From: Galerina marginata
Lineage: Eukaryota; Basidiomycota; Agaricomycetes; Agaricales; Galerinaceae
Direction: 5' to 3'
NCBI GenBank assembly: GCA_023014335.1
Contig: JAECYW010000012.1
Coordinates: forward strand, 1,922,001 to 1,986,000
Length of the DNA stretch: 64,000 nucleotides
Positions 42,901 through 53,167 of this stretch are shown here, in pieces. The stretch's first letter is position 1, and each line of letters opens with the position of its first letter. Under the pieces are notes generated by a model. The model was given only the letters and a program-made list of their open reading frames with translations, had not been told where the DNA came from and searched no databases. The position numbers and the translations under genes were made by a program.

Positions 42901-44334
42901 CGATGGGTTTTCTTGAGGAAATACAACGAACACAGCGATGTAATTCGATATAAAGCGCGCCTCGTAGCGCAGGGTTTCTCCCAAATTCCAGGAATGGATT
43001 TCGACGGCACTTTTGCGCCAGTAATGCGCCACGATTCGCTTAGAGCACTGCTCGCGATCGCAGCCATTAAAGACCTTGAGATACAGCAATTAGACGTCAA
43101 AGGAGCCTATTTAAATGGCGACTTACAAGAGGAAATATTCATGAAACAACCTGACGGATTTCACGACGGAACAAGCAAGGTTTGCCGCCTCAAGAAGACG
43201 ATCTACGGACTCAAGCAGTCAGGACGCGAATGGAATCATAAACTCGATAAAGTACTCACCAAACTTCGATTCAGCAAGTCCAACGTCAACCATTGCGTGT
43301 ATATCCGCACGGAAAATGGTCATGCTTCGTATATCACAGTCTGGGTAGATGACTTAATGTTATTTACAGATAATCCAGATGAAATGAACAAAATCAAAGC
43401 ATACCTCAAGGAAACATTTGAAATAAACGACCTGGGAGAGCCAAAGCTCATTATTGGCCTTGAAGTCAAAAGGGATAGAGAGGCACGTACCATTACACTC
43501 GGTCAGACATCTTATGTTGACCGTGTACTTAAAAAGTACGGAATGGAAAAATGTCGACCAGTATCGACTCCGATGGATCCGAATGTCATATTGACACGCG
43601 TCGACAACAGCGACGTGAAAGACAAGCCACGAGAAGACTGAGACGGGCGCCTAGGAGGAGGTTATGCCGCGGCAGTTGGATCCCTAATGTACGCCGCAAT
43701 TGGAACCCGACCAGATATTGCCTACGCAGTACAGAAATTGAGTAAATATTCAAGTAATCCCGGAAACTTACACTGGACAGCCTTGAAGCGCGTATTCCGT
43801 TATCTAGCAGGAACGCGCGATCATGTCTTAATTTACGGAGGCGACGTGGATGAGGATGAAGTTAATTTTAGCGCCTATTGTGACGCGGACTTTGCTTCTG
43901 ATCCGGATGATCGCAAATCCATTTCGGGATACACAATATTTTTAGGCAACGCCACCATCGCTTGGAGTTTGAAGAAACAAACAACAATCGCGCTCTCAAC
44001 CACAGAAGCCGAATATACGGCCATCGCACACGCTACGCGCCAAATAATTTGGCTACAAAATTTATTCACGGATCTAGGCTACACGCAAGACGATCCAACA
44101 ATTTTATTTAGCGACAATCAGTCCGCTATCGCACTCACGCAAGACCCGCAGTTTCACGCACGCTTGAAACACTTTGATATAACTAATCATTTTGTACGTG
44201 CAAAGGTTCATGATGAAACTATAGAAGTAATCTACTGTCCCACTGACGAGATGACTTCAGATATATTTACGAAGGCTCTTGCAAAGCCAAAGCACGAACA
44301 GTTCACTTCCGAACTCGGCCTGCTTCCAGCTTGA
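39997..44334 (+). pseudogene. Copia gag-pol, interrupted by three TGA codons
   Basis: One frame from ATG 39997 to 44334 with TGA at 40243, 42763 and 43639. Order: UBN2-type gag (AAEMWMQLKTVKE, LISSLPESWDQF), zinc knuckle CTNCHKTGHTEPDC (40786), protease WIADTAATSHIC (DTA instead of the usual DSG), GAG-pre-integrase HKKYGHLSISGLKKLI with CEACIQGK, integrase core with its three acids in HSDVWGP, LRVDNGTEY and SPSQNGIAERF, RT with GCRWVFLRKY, QLDVKGAYLNG and WVDDLMLF, then RNase H with CDADFASDPDDRKS, STTEAEY and FSDNQSA, ending DIFTKAL. Each TGA is one transition from CGA or TGG. Otherwise the frame is intact. Confidence 0.93.
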
Positions 44335-44341
44335 GGGGGAG

Positions 44342-44631
44342 TGTTGAGAACATACAAGCCCGAAGGCCGAGTACGGTCCGCCCGATCCCGAGGTATCGAG
44401 ATTGTGTCCGAGTCACCTCGTCGGACAGAACATTTATTCTCCCCGTATCTAGAACTCTGTAGATTAATTACAATGTATATAAGGACTCGTGCTTCGAGAG
44501 AGTCCATAGCAATTCCAATCCATTCTTCCTTTCCCCCAACTTTGTGTGAATCTAAGTACTCAGTTTAGGTATACACTGCCGTGCTAACTTCGTTCGTTAC
44601 TTTAATTAAGTAGCTACATACGATCTCAATA
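44342..44631 (+). repeat. Copia 3' LTR
   Basis: 290 bp, almost identical to 39611-39900. It is preceded by the purine tract GAGGGGGAG (44333-44341), the expected plus-strand primer. Confidence 0.95.
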
Positions 44632-44654
44632 GAAATGGCTGAGGATTTTTGAGC

Positions 44655-45650
44655 CTACCAGGTAGGCTGAGGGGGTCTACTGTATAGTAGAGCTTGAAGG
44701 ACGACAGGATTTTTCCGAATATAGATCTGGAAAGATGCGGAGGACCACCTGCCAATAGCTTGAATGATGTGTGGTGGCGTACCAATTTTGGCCAAAGCTG
44801 TAGCACCTCCCGCTCTCATAGAAGCACCAGCAATGTCTTTGGGAAAGAATTTCCTCATTTGATGCATGAACCAGCTGCGCGTCGGCACACGGCCAGACTG
44901 CCGCAGCCATAGTTCCGGTTTTAGAGGGTGGAGCAAGTCACGAGAGGCAAGATAGCAAGTGAAAAGTCTGTAAGGGTCAGTTGGAAGAGTAGTTTTGCGG
45001 ACAATTATAGTGTTTCCTTCAAAGAAACGGTCGGCTTTGTGACCTGGAAGATGGAAAGAGTATGAGGTTGGCAAAACATTGACGGTATGGCGAAGGGTGA
45101 CTTTTTTATAATTCCGACTTTTAAATTTGTTGGGAAATGTCATTGCTGCCAATCAGAGCTAGGCATTGACACCGGTGGTAATCATCGCGAGGAATAATAT
45201 GTCGTCATGAGATTGTGACAAACCTATTTTTGAAATGAGAAAGAGGATGTCGCCTTTTGATAGCGGTCTTTTGCGATTGACGGGCATTCCAAAACGGTGT
45301 TTACAACCCGCAAGTGTTCGCGAGACGAGGATACTGTTTCAGTTTTTACAAACATCGGGAAAAAATCCTTCGAGTTGGTTTGAAATTCCAGAGAGATAAG
45401 AATCGACGGAGTTTGGTTTGATGTGGGAGGACATGAAGACAGTGAAGAAACTTAGAGTTTGTTCAGTGGGTTTGACCGGAAGGTTATGTAGTTTGCAGAA
45501 TGTCAAATAGGAGTTTAAGTGCGAAGTATATGTGATATTTGAGTTTTTGTCGATGGATAATCCGAGGGCTATAGATCGCTCATAGATGAGGCGATCCATA
45601 GTCCATGGTTCTTGCTGAGGCTGGCGAGAACCAGAGGAGATCTTGATCAT
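44655..45650 (-). pseudogene. Tyrosine recombinase, Agaricomycete type
   Basis: The N-terminal core-binding domain (45650-45342) reads WTMDRLIYERSIALGLSID and SYLTFCKLHNLPVKPTEQTL, helical with a SAM-like look. The catalytic part has RTLAGCKHRFGMPVNRKRPL, HDDILFLAMITTG, box II-like SMRAGGATALAKIGTPPHI, GRWSS and FQIYIRKNP with the likely nucleophilic Tyr. The usual box II His before SxR is replaced (GASMR). Stops: TGA 45339-45341, TAG 45159-45161, and TGA 45153-45155, the last where the first catalytic Arg (TG-x-x-A-x-x-R-L) is expected. The YR family breaks and rejoins DNA through 3'-phosphotyrosine; this copy cannot act. Confidence 0.75.
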
Positions 45651-45713
45651 TTTTTGATGCCCCCAGCGTTCGAGGGGGTAGAAAATGATTGAAACTCGTA
45701 AAGGATGAAAGAA

Positions 45714-47003
45714 TTAAAGCTTCGCTTTCGGACACTCGGAAGATTTATGTCCTGGCTCAAGGCAATTGTTACAAATATGAAGGCGGCGACATACTTTTTC
45801 TTCAAGAGTACAGAGACCCAGATTATACCGATTGCAAGGTTCAAGTTGTTTGCAGGGGTTTGAACCAGGTTTTGCAATAACAACTGAATCATGGATAACG
45901 GCAGCGCCAGTCGAGTCCATGTGAAGTTGTTTGAGATCAGCAAATTTATGAATATCAGTAAGTTCAAGGTCTCGACGAGAGCCAATTCGACGACGAACAG
46001 CCTGATCATAGGCAATAACTCGGCTGTGGAACAAAAAGTTGGTTGCACCAAATAGTCCAATAACATATTCGCCATAATTGGCCAGCTCTCCAGCACGATG
46101 AGGAAAAGCAAATGTAGTGGCATGGGACGTTCTGTTCCAAGCAATGCTCCAATCACCAGCGGTGGAGACCAGCTTGGTAGGAGAAGTAGTGCCAAATTTG
46201 ATTTCAATCTCTCCAATCAATTCTGAGCGCTCGTCACTGTTTGAAACAGAGTAATACCCAGAAAGGACGTGATCAAGATTGATAGCACGTCCAGCCAAGA
46301 TATTGGTCCATTCAGAATCTGGGAATTCTGGACAGGTTGGCAAATTGGTAAAAGACCGTTTTGATCCTTTGGGGTCGACAGTGTAAAGCTGGAGAAGTTT
46401 GAGAGATCGATTAAGTGAAGGAGATAATGTGATTGAATTGATAGTGTCTGCGACATTCCAGGGGAATTGAGACTCATCAATTCGTGATTTTTTAGCATGA
46501 GGTTCTTGTTCGTCAATATGGTCCTCATCCTCAAAGTAAGCGGCTGAGCCAGCATACTCGTCGAAGTGGTCCTGGCGGCCTTGCTTTTCAGCTCTGGATA
46601 GGTAGCCTTTGTGGTTGTCGATGATGTCAAGATACCGACCAAATGCTTCGTCGAGACTCTTCGGATCATTCGGGATAGATTTAGCAAGAATGCCATGAAT
46701 TGAAAGCAGAGCGGCGGATTTGCTGCATTTTTCACCTCAAAAACTCTCGATGACAGCATTGCAAGCAGATAAGAGAGCAATGGATGCCAGTTGAAGGTGA
46801 GAATTGCGAGATTCATGGTCAGGATTTGGAGAAGAAGACAGTTCACGTTGCCCAGATGTCTCTTCAAGCTGTTCATGGTTGGATGATACTTGATTTTTGC
46901 CACTGGCAGTGTGAGACTGATGGGACTGAGCTCCAGCTTGGGCCGTATCAAAGGTAGTGCTTGAAGCATGATTTTCAGACATTAAGTTTAGACCAGTGAA
47001 CAC
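45714..47003 (-). pseudogene. Gag-like zinc-knuckle protein of the recombinase element
   Basis: From ATG 47003 the frame reads a Ser/Gln-rich start (TASGKNQVSSNHEQLEETSG) and a helical stretch SIALLSACNAVIESF. One TGA follows (46737-46739), then KCSKSAALLSIHGILAKSIP, SLDEAFGRYLDIIDNHKGYL, an acidic linker, FPDSEWTNILAGRAINLDHV, and a C-terminal Cys/His cluster: PCNRYNLGLCTLEEKVC, then HICNNCLEPGHKSSEC (C-x2-C-x4-H-x4-C). About 430 codons with one stop. The knuckle suggests nucleic-acid binding. Similar NR(F/Y)N-x-G-x-C plus CCHC tails occur next to recombinases in Agaricomycetes, as I recall; not checked. Confidence 0.6.
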
Positions 47004-47654
47004 GTTGAGAATAAGGATGGAATTCTATTTGATGCAGCTCTAAAGAGGTGAGATAGCGCTGCAAATTTTCAAGTCCAAGAGTTGCACCGTGATGAGGTGG
47101 ACAATGTGGATCCAAAAGTGGTTTGAAACATGTATCCATCGCCCTTAAGTAGGGGATCTGTCATCCTCGCGGATGAGTCATGCGGATCGCTCGCACGGGA
47201 TTGCCAGTCTCAGAGACTGGGAAAGATATGAAGAGGTGAACTAAGTAAAATGTACTGCTCGATTAGACTACAGTAAACTATCCTTTAAACTCGATGAAAT
47301 AGGCGCCCATTGGCTTACATTGCTGAACACAGCCACACTTCAGTGCCAATGTACTGGAAGCCTTTTCAACCCATAACTACTTTAGCAGTTCATCTGCTGC
47401 CTAATATATAATTTGCGGTATGATACTTCTCAATGTGGCTTGGACACTTTATTTTACATGTAGGCAAGACAATAAAATCCCAGCACCATGTTTTACAAGT
47501 AGCTGGATACTGCATTTGATAGATTTATAAAATGTGATACCTGGCTACCGCCTTTTCAATCGTTAATCACAAGTTTTAGTAGTGAGACACAACTTTTTTC
47601 CAGTCCAAGGAAGGTTGTGGGCCAGTACAATATTCTGTGATTTCTGAGCTTGTG
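47004..47654. other. Upstream flank of the recombinase element
   Basis: No ORF or promoter can be assigned. It would hold the 5' leader of the gag-like gene and the unknown boundary to the minisatellite. Confidence 0.35.
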
Positions 47655-48674
47655 ATAATATTCTGTGGAATGTACCATGGAATATTCTGTGGAATATTCT
47701 GTAGAATTTACCATGGAATATTCTGTGGAATATTCTGTGGAATATTCTGTAGAATTTACCATGGAATATTCTGTGGAATATTCTGTGGAATATTCTGTAG
47801 AATTTACCATGGAATATTCTGTGGAATATTCTGTGGAATATTCTGTAGAATTTACCATGGAATATTCTGTGGAATATTCTGTGGAATATTCTGTAGAATT
47901 TACCATGGAATATTCTGTGGAATATTCTGTGGAATATTCTGTAGAATTTACCATGGAATATTCTGTGGAATATTCTGTGGAATATTCTGTAGAATTTACC
48001 ATGGAATATTCTGTGGAATATTCTGTGGAATATTCTGTGGAATATTCTGTGGAATATTCTGTGGAATATTCTGTGGAATTTACCATGGAATATTCTGTGG
48101 AATGTTCTGTGGAATATTCTGTGGAATTTACCATGGAATATTCTGTGGAATTTTCTGTGGAATATTCTGTGGAATATTCTGTGGAATATTCTCTGGAATA
48201 TTCTGTGGAATATTCTCTGGAATATTCTGTGGAATATTCTCTGGAATATTCTGTGGAATATTCTCTGGAATATTCTGTGGAATATTCTCTGGAATATTCT
48301 GTGGAATATTCTCTGGAATATTCTGTGGAATATTCTCTGGAATATTCTGTGGAATATTCTCTGGAATATTCTGTGGAATATTCTCAGGAATATTCTGTGG
48401 AATATTCTCTGGAATATTCTGTGGAATATTCTCTGGAATATTCTGTGGAATATTCTCAGGAATATTCTCTGAAATATTCTCTGGAATATTCTGTGGAATA
48501 TTCTCTGGAATATTCTCTGAAATATTCTCTGGAATATTCTGTGGAATATTCTCTGGAATATTCTGTGGAATATTCTCTGGAATATTCTCTGAAATATTCT
48601 CTGGAATATTCTGTGGAATATTCTGTGGAATATTCTCTGGAATATTCTCTGGAATATTCTCTGGAATATTCTGT
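47655..48674. repeat. 12-bp minisatellite, array 2, with higher-order repeats
   Basis: About 84 units of GGAATATTCTGT, GGAATATTCTCT or GAATTTACCATG variants, the reverse complement of array 1. The left part (about 47710-48010) is a 48-bp higher-order repeat made of three GGAATATTCTGT-type units plus one AGAATTTACCAT unit, repeated about seven times. The right part (about 48180-48390) alternates CTCT and CTGT units as a 24-bp higher-order repeat. All frames are open as a by-product. Confidence 0.95.
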
Positions 48675-48859
48675 GTCAACACAGTAAATCAATCCTAACA
48701 CTTGACGAGCGTTAAGCACCCAATCAAATAATCAAATTAATTGATCAGTTCTTTTTGGGAGGGACAGGTATTTTCATAATAACAAGACTAATCTGAAGAA
48801 TCCGTCTGGTACCAGGAAAAGTACGCATTCACATACTGTGGCTGTTCACCTAGTTAGCC
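48675..48859 (+). repeat. Composite repeat segment, copy 2, with MITE T remnant
   Basis: 48675-48835 is the near-identical reverse complement of 25847-26010. It is followed by TA and the first 24 bases of MITE T (CTGTGGCTGTTCACCTAGTT..., 48836-48859), then directly by block L. The MITE interior and about 0.6 kb more seen in copy 1 are missing. Confidence 0.7.
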
Positions 48860-49500
48860 GAACTTCCTGTCTCCGCAAAGTACTGCAGTAACGCCGGCTA
48901 ATCGGATGGCCACTGAAGCCTCTTCAAGTCAAATAGATAACAGGTGTAAGAGATTGTTGTTCAAGTCCTTAAGTCTTTCAAAATCAAGTACGTTCACTCT
49001 GATCACAAAAGGTGAAATTCTTTCTAAGACAAATAAATCTGTTTATTGAAAATTCCGTGAAGTCAAGTTAACACTTAGAAGTCTCAAAGAGGTTCTGGTG
49101 AACGTTCAAGATATAATCTTGTGAGTGGTAAATTGCTTGTCTTTTTCTACGTACATGTACAGCTTTTATACTACTGAGAATAATACTTTACATGTGATAC
49201 AATGAAGGACTTGGCCTTTTACAAACGTCTGAACCGGATGCCAAGTTTTCTCATTTACTAAGCTATCTGTTTCTTGCATAAGCTATCTTTCTGGTTGGCA
49301 CGTGTATGCGTTTTGCCTGAGATGTCCATGGGACTCGGCTCGGCAATCCTTCCTTTTACAGTAAGGTCGAGACTTGAGAAGCCATCACGGTTGAGACTCG
49401 GCAGTTCCCGTCCCTTGTGTTCTGGGTTCACGAGCTTGTTACTTGATTTGTCAGGTGGTGCCGCGTCGGCACTGTAGTTGTGGGTCCTATTCTTTGGATA
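48860..49500 (+). repeat. LTR-like block L, copy 2
   Basis: Near-identical in reverse complement to 23573-24210, from CCTGTCTCCGCAAAGTACTG to GTTGTGGGTCCTATTCTTTG. The ORFs on either strand (for example 49258-49515) are shared by both copies but look like repeat by-products. 49501-49790 beyond it holds nothing recognisable. Confidence 0.6.
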
Positions 49501-49817
49501 TCTGTCCCTATTCATTTAGATGCTAGAGACCTGTGCCTGTCAGTTAGGTACACAGGTGGGCTCGTGTTCACAGTCCTTGCCTTATTACTGCGCTTTGTAT
49601 ATGGATGCATACCCATAATTAGAAGCACATAGTTTAACTTGGACTTTGTTGCGTACAATAGTTTCCTCTAGTCTTGGCTGGTTTATACTGATTGCCCGAG
49701 ACTTAGACAATGAACCACGCAAGATAAATCATTATTCTAAGTCCAATATTGGTATGAGGAACAGGTAAAAACCAAAAATTCAGGGCTGGCCAAAGGGCCG
49801 TCCCTTCATCGGAGCAT

Positions 49818-50390
49818 CTAACAAGTCACTGCAAGTCACTGCAAGTCATCCTCAAGTGATACAAAGAATATGATGAATTTGCTCCAGCTTCATCCAAGTC
49901 ATCGCAAGTCATTTGCAATTAAAATTCAATTCATTGGAGGTCACCACAAGCCATAAAAAGGATACAATAAATTCATTCCAGCTTTATCCAAGTCATTGCA
50001 AGTCATTCGGAAATGAAATTCAACTCATCAGACCATTAAACAAGTCATTGCATGTCACTGCAAGTCATCCGCAAGTGATACAAGTCCCTCAGAAATGAAA
50101 TTCAACTCATCAGACCATTAAACAAGTCACTGCAAGTCACTGAAGTCATCTGCAAGTGATACAAAGGATGAATTTGCTCCAGCTTCATCCAAGTCACTGC
50201 AAGTCATTCACAAATGAAATTCAACCCATCAGAAGTCACCACAAGCCATAGAAAGGATACGATGAATTCATTCCAGCTTCATCCAAGTCACCACAAGTCA
50301 CTTGCAAATGAAATTCAACTTATCAAACAAGTCACCACAAGTCATACAAGAGACATAATAAATTCATTACAGCATCATCGTGAAGTAGGA
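49818..50390. repeat. Degenerate tandem repeat, AAGTCACTGCAAGTCA type
   Basis: The phrases CAAGTCACTGCAAGTCA, GCTCCAGCTTCATCCAAGTC and GAAATTCAACTCATCAGA recur about five times with 80-120 base spacing. An inverted single relative lies at 26095-26185 (GACTTGCAGCAACTTGGATG), next to array 1. Noncoding. Confidence 0.65.
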
Positions 50391-50565
50391 GGTATAGAGC
50401 TTAACAGTGAGTATGCACACTTTCCAATACAATTGTACCATCTCTTTTCACCTCCTATCACAATTACAAAAACAAATAAAAAACAAACACAAAAAACAAA
50501 CACAAAAAAATAAAACAAAAAACAAAACAAAAAATGAAAAATACCACAATTTTTTCTTATTTATA

Positions 50566-51516
50566 CTGTGGCTGTTCACCTAGTTGGCCAAACCAGGTAG
50601 TTGGCCACTTGAGTTACCCAGCTCGGAATAGAGCTGTCCCTTCCATTTTTTAACACCACAAGACAGCTTGATTTTATAGCATGAGACTATTTTGGCTATA
50701 TTTAGCAACATAGCCTAAAAGGGAAAGCTATATTTTTGCACCAAGATAGCCTTCTTTGTCAAGATTTTCTATGCACACATTGAAGAGATTGCCATTGAAG
50801 AACAAATAGAAGGAATAATAAGTCTTATATATGAGAATTTTAGCCATAAATCCCCTATTTTGCAAAGCCACTATGCAAGTATCCAGTAATTTACAGCCTT
50901 GACTACCAGACATTTTTTGAGAGAGGGAACTGAACAAAGCTCAAATAAAATTTCAATCCTGTCATTAGGATTAGGAAGGTGACCTTATACTCATTATAGC
51001 TAATTTTAATAGATTTATTTGCAATCACTGTGACCCAAAAATCAAAAAACATCAAAATCAGAAAAGAAAAAGAACTTTAAAGAAATATAGCTTGAATCTC
51101 ATTCAAAAATCACAAAAGTTCACACAATTGAGACTATATTTTCAAATTTTTAGAATTTTATATTCATTTTTGGCTGCACTAGAGCCAGTTGACCAGTGCC
51201 AGTCGTTTTCAAAAGCACATCATTAGAGTTATTGCGTGCTTTAGATGACTGCTTAGCAACTGTTATGATGACTGGTTGATCAGTTGACAACCATTTGACA
51301 GTGTGGCCAACTAGCTGGTTTTGGCCAGTGTCACAATCTCTGCTTGAAAAATATTCATTCTAGTCCTTTGTACTACTTTAAAAATTTGAAATTTATATAG
51401 ATCAACTTTCGATACATTTATTTATGTGGTGAAGAAGAAATCAGCTTGAAAGGTTGCTTATTTGTGCTACAACTCAACAAACAAGTTAGAGTGGCCAACT
51501 ACCTGACCATTTACAG
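50566..51516. mobile_element. TA-flanked MITE family T, copy 2 (951 bp)
   Basis: Ends CTGTGGCTGTTCACCTAGTT and, in reverse complement, CTGTAAATGGTCAGGTAGTT, with TA on both sides (50564-50565, 51517-51518). Inverted relative to copy 1 at 24812-25844. The interior is AT-rich and noncoding. Confidence 0.7.
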
Positions 51517-51617
51517 TACTAGTGTTACTGCCATCCAAAACTCCAATTGAAAACTCAAGACATAGCCTCTACATTAATTTCCATTGCATTTACCTCTATG
51601 TTATCCAACAGTTCCAC

Positions 51618-51999
51618 TTCATCTATGTTTCAAACTTTCTTTGGTGAAGACAATCACAAATGCACTGTTTCAAAGCCAAAGCATTCATACAAATCTTTAA
51701 AAATTCATTTCCCATAAGATTTTTCAAATTCAGTCTTCCATCAACTGAAAGCTTCCCTCTCTTATAGGCTATAGCACTTTGAATTTTCTTCACTCTAATG
51801 TTGAGTTCTTCAATAGACTCTGTTACAGAAGTTGGGTCCAGATCATCCTTGTATTCTCCATCAACAAGCATCTTCTCAAGGTTATTCAAATCCTTCTTGT
51901 TATTCTCTACACTTTTTGTCAAAGCCAATATTTCTTCAATTTCTTTATTTGCCAAGTTCTTTGATTGTTGCTTTAGTGATTTAGTTTGTTCACATTAAG
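51618..51999 (-). pseudogene. KDZ transposase fragment (C-terminal part)
   Basis: The minus strand reads KSLKQQSKNLANKEIEEILA, then a coiled coil NNKKDLNNLEKMLVDGEYKD and AYKRGKLSVDGRLNLKNLMG, then FLKICMNALALKQ and a Cys/Arg-rich end. The series KRGKL..DGRLNL..L....F...MNALALKQ is the conserved C-terminal helical block of CxC2-type KDZ transposases as I recall it. The rest of the gene is absent on both sides, so it is a relic. It represents a different KDZ subfamily from the gene at 57567. Confidence 0.6.
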
Positions 52000-53107
52000 A
52001 CTGAGTCCAATGTTCCGAGGATCCAAAGTTCCGGCGGAAACCCAGAACGCGAAACCGGATGGACAGGGCTTTGGCCTCAGCTATGAACTGTGCCTAGCCT
52101 AACAATATGCCCTGTAAGGGGAACCTTGTTCCGAGCTTCTGCACTTACTTCCGCTCTGGCTCCTATTCCGAGCCCACTCTACATTCCGCCACATCAATGC
52201 CCATAAAGTCACGTGAATCCATCTTTTCACCTTATATGGTAAAAAGATGGATTCGCACCATTCCGCCTACTATTCTGCTTCTGCTCCACGTTCCGCCAAA
52301 ATAGTGTCTGCAACCTTCCGCTTTCCAAGTTCCCTCACTGCGCCTGAGCCTCGGAACACATTATCTGCCATCAGACTATTTTATTTATTATTTTATTATT
52401 TACATCATACCACATTTGAACTTAGCACAGTATTTATATGGCTCACCTGCAGTGGGATCCCCATCCTTTCCTCTTTGGATCCCCTGCTAGGTGAGTTAGC
52501 TGTTAGTTTATGTACTTATTAATAAACTAAACTTTGGATCCCCTGCTAGTCTCATTAACATCACCTGACTTCCAGTCTCTGGTGTTCCGGCCTGCGGTTG
52601 CCCTTACATGCCCCAATTTATGGTCGGGAGACCAGAGGGTCAGCACCTTGCCCTAAGGTGTGTCTCAGAAGTGAACAACTTAGATAGATTGAGAGCGATG
52701 AGAAGTAAAGGTTATGCAGGTGGATAAACTAATATTCAGACTGCAGATCTAAGGTGTAATTACAAGGCTTTAAATATAAGAGCGGAGTTGTTCCAAAATT
52801 CTGCAACTCCGAAACTCAGGAAGACCTCGGTAAGATATGCTGTGGAAAGAAGCCTCAGGATCTGATCCTTACCATCATAAGGATAACATGAGGACAAGAG
52901 TGGGAAGGACAAGTATTTCCAAGGGAAGGAACAGAAACTCATCCAGATGGAAATTGTTCAGACAACGGAAAGTTTGGAACAGAAAGTCAGAACGATGGGA
53001 CTTAGAACTGGATTTTGACAGTACCTCCCTCTTATGGCTGAACCCTTGGAGCCACATGACCTTGTTGATTCTGAAATAAGCTCGGTATGTGCTTGTTTGT
53101 TCTGTTG
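52000..53107. other. Repeat-like region with one strong hairpin
   Basis: Many copies of GTTCCG, TTCCGCC and TTCCGA words (52010-52330) suggest a nonautonomous element. GAATCCATCTTTTCACC at 52215 is matched in reverse complement by 52238-52254 with one mismatch and a 6-base loop. GGATCCCCTGCTAG occurs twice (about 52484 and 52538). No gene is supported. Confidence 0.4.
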
Positions 53108-53109
53108 GG

Positions 53110-53117
53110 TATATAAG
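53110..53117 (+). promoter_or_regulatory. TATA box upstream of coiled-coil ORF
   Basis: TATATAAG 51 bases before the ATG at 53168. It may be the promoter of a truncated LTR element whose first ORF follows. Confidence 0.4.
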
Positions 53118-53167
53118 ATGATGGGCACTTTATGAAAAAATGTTCCTACCCTTTTTTCCTGCCCCCT

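Larger units (their letters stand above)
39611..44631 (+). mobile_element. Ty1/Copia retrotransposon, structurally complete
   Basis: Two 290-bp LTRs, a GAAAT target duplication (39606-39610 and 44632-44636), a primer-binding site directly after the 5' LTR, a gag-pol frame in the order gag, protease, integrase, RT, RNase H, and a purine tract before the 3' LTR. Only three differences were seen between the two LTRs (39621 G/A, 39631 C/G, and one G/A near 39855/44586), so insertion is recent. The coding frame has three in-frame TGA codons. Confidence 0.95.
44637..47003 (-). mobile_element. Gag-like plus tyrosine-recombinase element (no RT)
   Basis: Two adjacent minus-strand ORFs: a zinc-knuckle, gag-like protein (47003-45714), then 60 bases, then a tyrosine recombinase (45650-44655). 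No reverse transcriptase lies between or beside them. Cryptons carry only a recombinase, and DIRS/Ngaro elements carry gag, RT-RNase H and recombinase, so this arrangement fits neither cleanly. Limits are unknown; the Copia element sits just past the 3' end (44636). Both ORFs are broken by TGA or TAG. Confidence 0.6.

Noticed and set aside
40243..43641. TGA codons as programmed readthrough or selenocysteine
   Set aside because: Copia elements do not use this, fungi lack selenocysteine machinery as far as known, and the stops fall in unrelated positions that fit CGA or TGG transitions.
47556..48719. Four overlapping ORFs of up to 353 codons with repeated IFCG or NIPE units
   Set aside because: Same reason: minisatellite translation, with no unique domain attached.
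49818..50390. CRISPR-like array
   Set aside because: Units are degenerate, spacing varies from 80 to 120 bases, there are no unique spacers, and the genome is eukaryotic.
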